From positions 12,072,001 to 12,136,000 of the forward strand of contig NC_046676.1 in assembly GCF_003369915.1 (NCBI RefSeq): a stretch of 64,000 nucleotides of DNA. Direction: 5' to 3'. Made by a program: the position numbers and the translations under genes. Origin of the DNA: Drosophila miranda. Its lineage: Eukaryota; Arthropoda; Insecta; Diptera; Drosophilidae. How positions within the stretch are numbered: the first letter of the stretch is position 1; each line of letters opens with the position of its first letter. The notes below the pieces were generated by a model. The model was not told where the DNA came from, made no database searches, and worked only from the letters and a program-made list of their open reading frames with translations. Shown one piece after another: positions 44,572-55,140 of this stretch.

Positions 44572-46611
44572 ATGAACGAAACTGAGGTAAAAGTTGAAAT
44601 AAAAGCAGAAGATAATGCCAAACTCGGCGAGAACGAGACCACGCCGCTACGGCTACGGCGACTCGACGAGAACGACGAGACGCCGCTACGCACAGTTGGA
44701 ATCCCTCATTCTCCGGACCCCACTGATTTCTCGACCGGTTGCAGTGGCCATGGATGGGAAAGCGACCACGACGATGTCGAGATCCTATCTTTTCCTCGTA
44801 CTCCGCGAAGTGAACTGACAAAACCAAATAGTCCAACTAATGCCACCGAAGAGCCGGAGGAACCTCTTGTCAAGGCACAGCCTGAGGCTCCCGTTGTCAT
44901 GGCTGAGCCTGAGGTTTCAGTTGTCAAGGCAGAACCGGCAGCTGCTGAAGTCGATTTTGCTACTGTTACAGCAATAATCGACGAACTATTCGATATAATT
45001 CAAAAATTGGAGTTAGACGAACATGGCTTGTCGGGCATTCCAAGTGGTTTCAGCAACAGGGATGAAATTAACAACATGGACTTGGAACCGCCCCAACCAG
45101 CTACGCCAGACTCAACGGACAACCTGGAAGAACTTGAAGCGTGCCGCGAAGCGACTCAGAAGGCGTTGGAAGAGTTGGATCAGTTCAAAGAGGAGCCAGA
45201 TGAGCGTAAGAAGAAGAAGCGAAAGCACAAGAGGGGTGAATCTGAGGAAAGTGTTGCTGAAAAACGGACTCAAAGTAACAGTCCGGTCGATGATAATCAA
45301 AAGGAAAACAAGCGCACCTCACGGGACAATAAACGCACAAGCGAAGAGCATCAACGGGACAGGAGACGCCACCACGAACACAATCCAAGGGACGATAGAC
45401 GCCATCACGAACACAATCCAAGAGACGATAGACGCCACCACGACGACAGTCATAGGTATAACAGACATCAACACGAGGATAAACCAAGGGACAAGCGTCC
45501 ACGCGAGGATAATCACAGGCTCAAAAGAGGCGATCATGACGCTAACCCACGAGACAATAGACGCCACTATGAGGATAATAAAAGGGAAAGTAAACGACTA
45601 CGCGAGGATCATCAAAGCGAAAAAAGACGCCATCAGGAGCATAAGCAAATGGCTATTAAACGTCTACGCGAAGATAATCAAACTGAAGTCGAAGGCAAGC
45701 GTGATCTTAGGGTGAGAGTAACATTAAATGTCCTGCCGCGCATCGCCACAATAAAACAAGCGCCGACGTCCGCAGTGGATTCAGATTCGGAGTTTGAGTG
45801 GATTTATGTTCGAGACGACGAGAGGCACATCAAAGTCGTAAATCGCGAGAAGTTGTGCCAGCAGGAGCAGAGTGAGGCCGTTGCAGAGACGGCCAATCCA
45901 GAGCCATCACCACAAAAGCTGACAAAACGAGAAAAGGGCAACTTAGCCGAGAGTCGGGCCAAGCACGTGCTCGAACTGTTCGAGCGGAAAAAATTGGACG
46001 ATCAGGAAGAGGAGTTCCTTATGGTGGACACTGTACACAAAGTGCCTAAGAGCGAGTCCTTCATGAGTAAAGAAGCCTTCGAGAATCCCTCGCCGATATG
46101 CAACAACTACAATGTGGTTTATGAGTTCAATTCGGCGCCGGGAACCAGGATTGATTTGGCTAAATGGGGGATGGAAGCGTTGCCCGATAGCACCAGGGAT
46201 CTGCTCCGGATACTGGCCTACGATGTGGATCATCTAAAACAGGCTCAGCTCAAGGCACAGCCAAACCAGCGCATACTGAAACTAAAACAGGAACAGCTTT
46301 TCAATTCACCATTTTCCGAACCGGAGGAATTCGATTCTGCGGCCCTTTACATAAATGCCTCGACCCAAACTGACTTCAGGCCCCACACGCACAGCGTCGG
46401 CACTCAGGCAAAACTGGAGGGACAGCCGAGAGGTGCCTTCTGGCAGGAACCGGACTTCGACATGACCTTTTTGACGACGCCCCAAATGAATGTGATGTTT
46501 TCTTTGCAAGAGCTCTGCCGAACACTGCCAAGCCCCGCGCATGCCTGCATACTCTACCAAGCCCTTCAACCTGCTCTGGATAACAAGCGCGAGTTTCGTT
46601 CACACAAATGA
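44572..46611 (+). CDS. panx: Panoramix-like copy 5 (679 aa, open)
   Basis: Same length as copy 1 with ten amino-acid differences by direct reading: PGP/PDP, EVP/EVS, DHDG/DHDA, DNER/DNKR, EQNE/EQSE, RENG/REKG, AKQV/AKHV, DTI/DTV, GLE/GME, RNLL/RDLL. All functional-looking motifs are kept. Its native polyadenylation signal is lost to the CR1-like insertion 161 bp downstream, so its transcript must end elsewhere, perhaps inside the antisense LINE. Copies 2 and 5 share the K..H combination in the helix region. Confidence 0.75.
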   Translation: MNETEVKVEIKAEDNAKLGENETTPLRLRRLDENDETPLRTVGIPHSPDPTDFSTGCSGHGWESDHDDVEILSFPRTPRSELTKPNSPTNATEEPEEPLVKAQPEAPVVMAEPEVSVVKAEPAAAEVDFATVTAIIDELFDIIQKLELDEHGLSGIPSGFSNRDEINNMDLEPPQPATPDSTDNLEELEACREATQKALEELDQFKEEPDERKKKKRKHKRGESEESVAEKRTQSNSPVDDNQKENKRTSRDNKRTSEEHQRDRRRHHEHNPRDDRRHHEHNPRDDRRHHDDSHRYNRHQHEDKPRDKRPREDNHRLKRGDHDANPRDNRRHYEDNKRESKRLREDHQSEKRRHQEHKQMAIKRLREDNQTEVEGKRDLRVRVTLNVLPRIATIKQAPTSAVDSDSEFEWIYVRDDERHIKVVNREKLCQQEQSEAVAETANPEPSPQKLTKREKGNLAESRAKHVLELFERKKLDDQEEEFLMVDTVHKVPKSESFMSKEAFENPSPICNNYNVVYEFNSAPGTRIDLAKWGMEALPDSTRDLLRILAYDVDHLKQAQLKAQPNQRILKLKQEQLFNSPFSEPEEFDSAALYINASTQTDFRPHTHSVGTQAKLEGQPRGAFWQEPDFDMTFLTTPQMNVMFSLQELCRTLPSPAHACILYQALQPALDNKREFRSHK

Positions 46612-46845
46612 AAAAACACACTATGTATATTGATTCTCTTTTCATTGTTTGTATAATTCGTAGTTCGTACATATAGAAACCAAAAATATATAACACTGTA
46701 GCACTTTATGTATTCCATATGCAGATTCTCATTACACATTTATCCTACTCATCCATCAGTTTACAATTAATATTTATTTATTTATTAAATTAACAAATTA
46801 TCTGTTAATAATGGTACTTAGTTACTAAAGGCAGAAAAAGATAAG

Positions 46846-49683
46846 TTAAAAGTTAGCTAAATTTAAATGATTATAAATATTGCATGCAATTAGTTTAAGA
46901 GACAGTTCAGGGGATAGGGTTAGACAGAGGGAGTTATAATTATGGCATAAAACCCTAAAAGGTTCATGATCAGCATAATTAGACCTACATATGGGTAGAC
47001 GGATAGGCCTAAAAGTACGGGTAGGTCTGGATGGAACGGCCAAGTCAATCTGACCCAAGAGAGTTTGGGAGTCAACAGTCCCAAGAAGGAGCTTGTGCAC
47101 GAACATTACGCCATTGCATATTCTGCGATGGTGCAACGACGGCAGGTCAATAAGATTTAGCCTAGACCGGTAGGGTGGCAAGATTCTACCCGAGTCCCAG
47201 TTAAAGTTCCGAAGGGCAAAAATTAAAAATTGCTTTTGCACGGATTCAATAACAGCCTGCTGCTCTTTATACTGCGGGCTCCACACACAAGAACAATACT
47301 CCAATATAGGACGTACTAACGGGATGTACAATTGTTTCGTAACGTACGGGTCGTCAAACTCCTTGGACCAACGCTTGATGAACGCTAAAACACCCTTAGC
47401 TTTATTTACAGTTGCAGCTATATGGGTGTTGAAACACATCTTATGATCAAAAAGGACTCCGAGGTCATTTGAACTCGAAATTCGCTCAAGGACATGATTT
47501 CCTAGAACATATGAGACAAAATGAGGAGCGCGACGGTAAAATGTCATAAGTTTGCATTTGGAAAGGTTCAGAAAAAGAAGATTAGTTGAACACCACAATA
47601 GTAGTTCACTTAGATCAAGTTGAAGGCGTGTGTGCAAATACCAATCAGAGTAAGAAAGACAGATTTTGACATCATCAGCATACATTAGTGTAGTAGAGTA
47701 TGTTATAACTTGAGGAAGGTCGTTCACAAATAAAATAAACAGAAGCGGGCCCAGATGACTTCCCTGTGGCACACCTGAAGTAACATTAACAGTATTTGAC
47801 AACACGTTAGAAAACAAAACACGTTGAGTACGGTTAGAGAGATAGGACAAAATCCAATCTAGAAGATTCGTTGGGAACCCTAATAAGGAGAGCTTTTGAA
47901 TAAGCAGAGCATGGTTCACAGAATCGAATGCCTTGCTGAAGTCCGTAAAAACTACATCCGTCTGCAAACCAATTTGAAAACCACGGTGGATTAGGTTAGA
48001 AAACTCAAGAAGGTTAGTCGATGTTGAACGATATCTGAAAAAACCGTGTTGCGACGGAGATATCAAGCTGCAACAAAGATGTTGCAGTTGCCGGGTGACC
48101 AGGAACTCAAGAAGCTTCGGGATGGCGGAAAGCTTTGCGATACCACGATAGTTTTCAATGTTTGATCTTGAACCTTTTTTGTGAAGCGGAATGATGTAGG
48201 ACTCATTCCAAATTACTGGGAGACAAGACTGTGCCAAGGAGAGGTTGAAGAGAAAGGTCAAGGGTTTGCAAAGGGACTGGGCACAGTGTTTTAAGATGCA
48301 ACTTGGTACCTTATCTGGACCCGCAGAAAACGATATGTCCATAGATGACAAACCTTCAAGAACAACGCTTTCCTCGAAAAAGGGCAGAAAAATACTGTTA
48401 GCTTGAGGTAGCTGGTACGGATACGGAGTGGATGCGTTGTAAATATGAGACGAGTACGTTGTTTGGAAAAAGTTAGCGAATAAATTTGCAATACCAACAG
48501 CAGAAGCTTCTGTTTTGTTCTGGTAATGAAGGGACGGAGGAAAAACGTTTGACTTGCGCTTAGAATTAACGAACGAATAGAATTTTTTAGGATCACTACG
48601 AAAATTACTACTACATTGTGAAAGGTAATGATTATAACACTGACTATTGACGGCAAGGAACAGAGAGCGAGCGGAGGAGTATAGAGCTAAGGCCAACGTG
48701 GAGCCCGACTTCTGGTACTTTTTATAGAGCCGGGATTTATTATTTTTTAAGTATGACAAACACTTGGAGAACCAGGGAGGCTTGGACGATACAGGTACAG
48801 TGATATCTGGAACAAACGTATTAAGGGCGGAGTAAATAGAACTATAAAACGAGTTAACAGTTGCATCTATGTTCGGTAATGAATAAAGAAACGACCAATC
48901 AACACGCGAGAGATGTAGATCTAAATCAATAAAGTTTGTTTTGCGAAAACACTTTATGTGACAAGGAGCCATGGAACTGTCAGCACCTCCAGATTGTGTA
49001 CACTCCAGTGATATCAACAAAGTTGGATGGTAAGGATCTTCAGGGAGAGATATTGGGCTTGCTCTAGATACAGTAGCAAGAGAACCATCGTTAACAAAAA
49101 CGAGGTCAAGAAGTCTGTCCCTAATGTTTTTAACGGCATTAATTTGGACAAGGGAAATATCCGTTAGCCCATTGATAAAGTCATTATGGCAATTGGGAAA
49201 CAACAGGTTAGCGTCATTACAAGGCAGCCAAGAAAGAAATGGGAGGTTAAAGTCCCCCATGACAATAATTCGATCATTGCACCCTAATGTAGAAACAACA
49301 TTATTAATTGCTGAAAGGTGGTGTAAGTAAAGCTCAGCATCAGACCTGGGAGGAATGTAAGAGCAGGTTAAATAGAAAAATGCGGAGCCAACACGAACTT
49401 TGACTGCAAAAAATTCAATTCCATGAATGTTATTGAATGGGAATAACTCAGATGAGAAAACAGATTTAACTGCAATCAGAACCCCACCTGCAAAAGATGG
49501 GCGGTCCATTCTATAAATAGTGTAACTATCAATGAAAATTTCGTGATCATTGACAGAGGAGTTAAGCCAGGTTTCGGTAAACGCGATGGCATCGAAATCA
49601 AAGGACGCGCTATTAGTATGAATTTGACGCAACTTTCCCAGCAAACTGCGAACGTTCTGATAGTGCATGGAAAAATAGTACAT
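46846..49683 (-). CDS. ORF2: endonuclease and reverse transcriptase of the CR1-like element (945 aa)
   Basis: N-terminal APE-type endonuclease (QNVRSL, TETWL 36-40, GDFNLP 143-148), then reverse transcriptase with AGPDKVPS, DFSKAFDSVNH, SGVPQGSHLGP and YADD. The C-terminal region is rich in Cys and His. The ATG overlaps the ORF1 stop as TGATG, the arrangement of termination-reinitiation coupling. The enzyme would nick target DNA and copy the element RNA in place. Confidence 0.9.
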   Translation of the reverse strand: MYYFSMHYQNVRSLLGKLRQIHTNSASFDFDAIAFTETWLNSSVNDHEIFIDSYTIYRMDRPSFAGGVLIAVKSVFSSELFPFNNIHGIEFFAVKVRVGSAFFYLTCSYIPPRSDAELYLHHLSAINNVVSTLGCNDRIIVMGDFNLPFLSWLPCNDANLLFPNCHNDFINGLTDISLVQINAVKNIRDRLLDLVFVNDGSLATVSRASPISLPEDPYHPTLLISLECTQSGGADSSMAPCHIKCFRKTNFIDLDLHLSRVDWSFLYSLPNIDATVNSFYSSIYSALNTFVPDITVPVSSKPPWFSKCLSYLKNNKSRLYKKYQKSGSTLALALYSSARSLFLAVNSQCYNHYLSQCSSNFRSDPKKFYSFVNSKRKSNVFPPSLHYQNKTEASAVGIANLFANFFQTTYSSHIYNASTPYPYQLPQANSIFLPFFEESVVLEGLSSMDISFSAGPDKVPSCILKHCAQSLCKPLTFLFNLSLAQSCLPVIWNESYIIPLHKKGSRSNIENYRGIAKLSAIPKLLEFLVTRQLQHLCCSLISPSQHGFFRYRSTSTNLLEFSNLIHRGFQIGLQTDVVFTDFSKAFDSVNHALLIQKLSLLGFPTNLLDWILSYLSNRTQRVLFSNVLSNTVNVTSGVPQGSHLGPLLFILFVNDLPQVITYSTTLMYADDVKICLSYSDWYLHTRLQLDLSELLLWCSTNLLFLNLSKCKLMTFYRRAPHFVSYVLGNHVLERISSSNDLGVLFDHKMCFNTHIAATVNKAKGVLAFIKRWSKEFDDPYVTKQLYIPLVRPILEYCSCVWSPQYKEQQAVIESVQKQFLIFALRNFNWDSGRILPPYRSRLNLIDLPSLHHRRICNGVMFVHKLLLGTVDSQTLLGQIDLAVPSRPTRTFRPIRLPICRSNYADHEPFRVLCHNYNSLCLTLSPELSLKLIACNIYNHLNLANF

Positions 49684-50747
49684 CAGTTTTTTGGAGCATG
49701 TTCGGTAATTCTTGGATTCGAGTTCGAATCTTTGAGAAGGAACTCATGCACAATTGTATGCTCAGGCCATATTGACGGTTCTAGAGAACAGGATAGTAAA
49801 GAATCAGGGAGAAGAATTTTAAATGATGATATGTTGCGCTTATGTTTAAATGAAAATTTAGTCACAACTATATCAACAGGCGAAGTGTTAAGTTTAGTGG
49901 CAAGATGTTGTTTAACATCCTCCGTTGTAGCCTCAGGAATAAGACGAGAAACAAATATTGCTTTCCGAGGGACCACTGCTTTAAGTTGAAGTCCCGAGCG
50001 AGATCGAGATGGTGGAGCCACACCTAAAAGAGATCTCGGTACAAGGGCAGAGGAATTGGCAGCAATGGCTGTAGCAGGAATTGGAGTAGGAATTGCAGCA
50101 GGAATTGGAGCAGGAATTGGAGCAGGAATTGGCAAGACGTCGTCAGCAACCAGCACACCCGCAATAGGAGCACTCACCGCGTCAGAAGTGACGGCCACAG
50201 AAACTGCAGGGATGGGATTGATGCTGTTGGGGAGTTGGGTGCTCGAAGGAAGCACATTGCTCGGTGTAAAGAACTCCGGAGCCACCGTTGGCGGATTTAC
50301 AGACAACGGCGTGGCATGCCTACACGGAAATGCTTCCGATGGATGAAGGTGGGAGGCAGGCGTACCAATCGGATTAGGTTGCAAGAGATTGGTATCATTA
50401 TGCGGAATTTTCCGTCTAGGCGATTCGCTCAAGAGTTTGAGCCCAAGAAACTGTGATTCAAGGGCAAGAAATTTCTCGTTGAGAGCCACAAATTGTTTCC
50501 GGACATCCAGAAACCCAGTTCGAGTCTGTCTCATAAATGTGCGCATTTCGGCCTCAATCTCCCGACAAGCCAGACATGACCAAGACAGGCCCATGCGTTT
50601 CGAGATCAGATCATTCAGCCGGCCAAAATTTCCACCACCAGCACATTTTATGTGGGCAAAATTGTCGCACAGCCAGCAGCTAAGAAATGAATCACCAATG
50701 ATAACACCACCGAATTCACATTTCTTTGCACTACAAACGATTGCCAT
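49683..50747 (-). CDS. ORF1 of the CR1-like element with PHD-like finger
   Basis: I choose the ATG at 50747 (MAIVCSAKKC) rather than an upstream non-ATG start. The first 70 residues hold a C4HC3-like cluster (C..C, CWLCDNFAHIKC, W-x-C-x2-C), the PHD type described for ORF1 of CR1 elements. A proline/alanine-rich middle follows with PIPAPIPAAIPTPIPA-type repeats, then a C-terminal domain (AIFVSRL, TSPVDIVVTKF) resembling nucleic-acid-binding domains of insect ORF1 proteins. Confidence 0.8.
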   Translation of the reverse strand: MAIVCSAKKCEFGGVIIGDSFLSCWLCDNFAHIKCAGGGNFGRLNDLISKRMGLSWSCLACREIEAEMRTFMRQTRTGFLDVRKQFVALNEKFLALESQFLGLKLLSESPRRKIPHNDTNLLQPNPIGTPASHLHPSEAFPCRHATPLSVNPPTVAPEFFTPSNVLPSSTQLPNSINPIPAVSVAVTSDAVSAPIAGVLVADDVLPIPAPIPAPIPAAIPTPIPATAIAANSSALVPRSLLGVAPPSRSRSGLQLKAVVPRKAIFVSRLIPEATTEDVKQHLATKLNTSPVDIVVTKFSFKHKRNISSFKILLPDSLLSCSLEPSIWPEHTIVHEFLLKDSNSNPRITEHAPKN

Positions 50748-51329
50748 TATTGACAGCAGTAGAATCACTGTGCACGAATAATAAGAGAACGGAGTGAGAT
50801 CGCAGGTAAAGTAGGAGAGCAGACAGCAGAGCGAGCCAGACAATCAGCTGCAGCGGCAATAATTCAAAGCAGATGATCCAACGAAGTGCAGAAAACGAGC
50901 AGTAAACTCACCAAAGCAGAGACACAAAAGAAAAGTCCACAGAGAGGGAGAGTGTAGGCAATCCAGAGAGAGTGAGAGCAACAATGCGAGAAGCCCGCGT
51001 ATGCTCACGAGAGAGTGTGGGCGATGCAAACGCTGATGCGCGAGAACAGTGCACACCGAAGAAGCGATAACGAAAAGCAGACTGGGCAAAAAACAATAAC
51101 AAATTGCCTGCACGAGTCCGATGTGTTACGTTGCAATATTGAATTTATATTAAACACTTGTTTACAAACAAAACACTGGTGGTTAACACAAAGTAGAATC
51201 AAATTAAAGAGATGCGATAATAAATCAAAACAAAGACACAACAATGTTGTATGATATTTAGGCAAAGGGCGGAGAATGCGGGAGCAAGAAAAAAACACAA
51301 CCGGCTTAAGCAAGAGCTAGAAGCGAACG
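50748..51329 (-). other. 5' untranslated region of the CR1-like element
   Basis: About 580 bp upstream of ORF1, ending against host sequence at taaacacac. It should include the internal promoter, but I recognise no specific motif. Confidence 0.5.
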
Positions 51330-51347
51330 TAAACACACAAATATAAC

Positions 51348-52418
51348 GAGGGGGAACGTTGTGAGTTGCTGCGGACACCGCAACTCTACAGTTATACCCG
51401 ATACTAAGTCAGTATGGCTCTCCTCCGGCAGACGCCGCTAATATTAAACGACACGACAAAGAGAGAGACAGAAAATCAGTCTGAGCTTGTCGTCGGGCGC
51501 TGCGTGGCCACTGCAAATTGATTTCTTGCTTTTGGCTACAAAAATGATCCGATCTGATCCAGATTGAGCCACCTGATAGATATGGTCATTATCTATGATT
51601 CTGCGTTTTTTGTTTTCTCGAATGTGCAATATTGTGGATGCAACAGATTTTCGTCCTTTGTGGGGGCGGAAGGGGGTGGGGCGAAATTCTGAGATATACG
51701 TTTTATAGTGAGATCTAACAGAAGTGCGGGTACCAAATTTGGTTACTCTAGCCTTAAAAGTCTCTGAGATTTGTGGATGCCCCAGATTTTCGTCCTTTGC
51801 GGGGCGGAAGGGGTGTGGCGAAATTTGGACACGAAACGGTCAAGGTCCGATATCACAGGAGTGTGGATACCAAATTTGGTTGCTCTGGCTCTTATAGGTT
51901 CTGAGATCCTTGAACTCATATTTTGCAATTGGCAAAACCGACCATGAAACCTGTGTGTTAGAGAGAGACAGAGCGAGAAAGAATGAAATTGTTTTCTTGA
52001 TTCTGGCTATAATAATTATACGATCTGGTTCAGATTTTGCACTCTAGAAGATATAGTCATCTTCTACGATTCTGCGTTTTTAGTTTTCTCGTATCGTCGA
52101 AATTGTGGATGCCAAAGATTTTCGCCCTTTGTGGGGGCGGAAGTGGGCGGGGCAAATATTCTTGTAGGAGTGACATATCACAGAAGTCTGGATTCAAAAC
52201 ATCGTTGCTCTCGCTCTTATAGTCTTTGAGCACTAGGCGCTGAAGGGGACGGACAGACGGACGGACGGACAGACAGACAGGGCTCAATCGACTCGGCTAT
52301 TGATGCTGATCAAGAATATATATACTTTATGGGGTCGGAAACGATTCCTTCTGGACGTTACACACATCCACTTTTACCACAAATCTAATATACCCAAATA
52401 CTCATTTTGAGTATCGGG
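51348..52418 (-). mobile_element. Helentron-like element, U5
   Basis: Flanked by TATAAC at 51342-51347 and 52419-52424. It has the longer version as in U4, plus an 8-bp loss before atattcttg shared with U6. Confidence 0.7.
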
Positions 52419-52602
52419 TATAACAAGAACTAATGCAAACAATTGTCTTTTGCTAGATTACATTCTATTTTGGGGAACCACAACTCTCGAGTTCCAGCTG
52501 CAAACTCTTTCAGTAATTAGCTAGTTAGTTAGCTTATTTAAGACTGGCCCTATATCTAAATTGTGTAAATAAGCTTGGCTGCCATCTGGCTATCAGATTG
52601 TA

Positions 52603-53119
52603 TCATTTGCGCGCTGTAAGCACGAACGCTTCATCCTCCTCCTGTTGCTCTAGCAGTGTCGTCCGGATCGTAGTGCGGTGCTCTTGGGCCTCTACGTCGT
52701 CATAGTCCACTGAGGAGGAGCGTAGCAGCTGGAACTGTGAGTTGGAATCGGACCTGGTGATGATCAGCGAGGCTGGCCGGGGTCCTTAAATACAACATTA
52801 AGTAGATTATTTTGGAAAAAACTTATACTTTATCGATTGATCGATCTTTACCTGCTGGCGGCTTTGCGGTTAGTCGCACTTTGCTTCCTGCTCCTTCGGA
52901 GATATATTCAACATTCGTTGCTGACTTGGCATTATTGTTGTTGTTGTTGTTGTTGTTATGATTACTGCTCGATGTTTGTTGAATCGATACCCGCTTGTCG
53001 CCCTTGACACTCCCCTGCTGCTTCAGTATAGAATTGCGACCCGAAGGCTGCGCCTGCTGCTGCTGCTGCTGCTGATGCGTGTACATGGCCGAGGCTGAGG
53101 TAAGCAATGCAGTCGTCAT
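52603..53119 (-). CDS. 3' exons of a Q/N-rich protein, U5 copy
   Basis: Exons 52852-53119 and 52603-52784, intron 52785-52851. Six bases (ggtgcc) are missing near the end of the last exon, an in-frame loss of two residues in the acidic tail. Q7 and N9. Confidence 0.6.
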
Positions 53120-53828
53120 TGCTGGCGCACAACCAGTGGGTGTGTCATGCTCTAAAAGATCATACGGATAGGGTAAGGTACGGATGGTTTATCAGGGTAA
53201 TAGGGAACCACTGCCACACGCTGTGGCAGCTGCAGAGCCACCCAATGGGTTCACCAGCACACCAACAAATAGTTCTTATTTTTAACATCGAACATCAAAC
53301 TGAACAAAGAGGTTAAAAGGGCGATAAATAAACAAACACACAGTTACGGAGAGAATGGGTAAAGCTGAATAAAATGCAAGTGGTTGAGAGTTGTTCATAA
53401 GATTATCATTTATTTGATTGATACTTTCTTCTTGGGTGGGGAAGGGGTGTCTCCGTGGGGGGTAGGCTTAGTTAGGGTTAGTTGTTAGATGTTCATGAAA
53501 ACATGTTATGTTAGACTGGAGTTCTTGCCATGTGTGGTGTGTGGTGTGTGGTGTGTGGGTGGAGGGTTGGTTGTTCACAATTTTAAATGTCTTGTGGCCA
53601 ATAATTAATCAAACTAAACTAATCGTCTTTCGAATATAACAATTGGAATGAATTAGTAATCGTCGCACAACTCAAATTTTAGTACTTTAGATAGATATAG
53701 ATAGATAATACGATAATACTGTCCAGATCGAAGCCAAGCCAAAATAAAAGTAAATCAAACAAGGCATAAAAGAATGATCCAGATGATATATGGTTTGGTT
53801 TTTGGTTTGGTCTGCTTTGGTCACTTAC

Positions 53829-54052
53829 AGGATTCATTGACAATTGGTCCAATTTTAAAATGGACGCAATGTGTTTTTTAGTCAACGCATGCTGCCGTAA
53901 CTCGCACAACTTGGCCCGAATTGTTGCCTTACAAAGGCAGCAGTACGCTTCTGTGGGGTCAGGTCAGTTGGTACTTTGTGTAGTCACTCCTTAAATTCGT
54001 CAACATTTAACCACAAATCGCGGAAATTTTGCTTATAACACACTTTCGGCAT
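53829..54052 (-). pseudogene. Zinc-finger first exon, inactivated (U6 copy)
   Basis: Same 224-bp exon with the shared TGA and frameshift and the donor at 53823-53828. Confidence 0.65.
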
Positions 54053-55140
54053 TGTTTATGTGCAAACAGGTAGTGTGCCCGAAACTTATCAACGAAAAAT
54101 TACCATACACAAAATTGCATTATATACCGAAATACGAACAACAAATATGAGTTTTGTCCGATTTCTCGATAAAAATGATAAAAATTAAAATAAGCTAAAA
54201 TGGCAGCACTGGTTTACAGGTACGCGCATGAATGTGTTTATACTTTTTTGGACAACAAAACAACTTAGCCAATAGTTAGCATTAAGTGATAGCATTGTCA
54301 GAATACATTTTACTCGAATTACGCCAGAGTTTTTAAAATTAGTTTATTTATGCCTATATTTGTTAGCCACCTTGTCTAGTTCAGACTCCTTGTATATTCG
54401 TATACTTTTCATATTTTTTTCCAGTATTTTTTAAAACGCGGTCTGTATAGAATTCCTGATCCGTTTGCCATCAAAGTTTTCACAGTTTTTCACACTGCTT
54501 CCACGGGCATTATATGAAAAAACACTGTCAAACAATTTTCAAAACCTAAACATTTTCTCCTGTGTCATGTTACATAAAAATGTAGTTAATATGTAGTACT
54601 TCTGTAGATTGCGTGTAGTTGTCATGTACAAAAATTAATTATTAGGAATTCTTTTAGCTTAAACCTTATTTTATAAGGAACGCAATAAAGATAATAACTT
54701 AAAATTAGCCAATCTTCTAATGATTCATTAATCGAATAAAATTATGTGGGCAGGGCTGAAGGTTCTATCTAGCTAATAATATTCAACGGAATATCAAAAT
54801 CGAGGAATATGGTCTCCAATCCTTGACGGAGAACCATTAACCTATTGTAGACCAAGGTTGTATTTTAATATTCCACCGAAAATATTGAAAATTGAATTAT
54901 TTTAGCGCAGTTAAGCTGAAAAATATCGGGGTGTTATTTTGTAGCTCAGAGGAATCATATCAGTAATATTTTCCGCCATTTACCTTGAGTCGTTGAACTG
55001 TTTAAAAAGAGGGGGCTTAAGAGGGCTAAGTTCGTTTTTTCATCGGTATATTTACGACTTTTAAAATGAGACGGTATATTTTGGTATATTTCTGAGGATT
55101 GGACGGTTTTCTGTGATGTGATTCAAAATTTTGTAGAAAT

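Larger units (their letters stand above)
46773..51329 (-). mobile_element. CR1-like non-LTR retrotransposon (4557 bp)
   Basis: Minus strand. The 3' end is a short tattta repeat (46773-46786) rather than a poly(A) tail, as in CR1-clade elements. ORF1 has a PHD-like cysteine cluster and ORF2 has endonuclease plus reverse transcriptase. Both frames are open and a 580-bp 5' region is present, so it looks full-length. Comparison with the other units shows loss of about 8 bp of target (aatacaca) and no duplication. Confidence 0.85.
43033..53601 (+). repeat. Tandem unit U5, enlarged by a CR1-like LINE
   Basis: The panx-like gene is open. A 4557-bp minus-strand non-LTR retrotransposon sits 161 bp after its stop codon. 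The unit has the longer Helentron version, like U4, but the Helentron lacks gttttgaa before atattcttg, as in U6. Confidence 0.95.

Noticed and set aside
50056-50346. Plus-strand Gly/Ala/Ile-rich frame (AGIGAGIGAGIG)
   Set aside because: It is the reverse of the PIPAPIPA repeats of the LINE ORF1.
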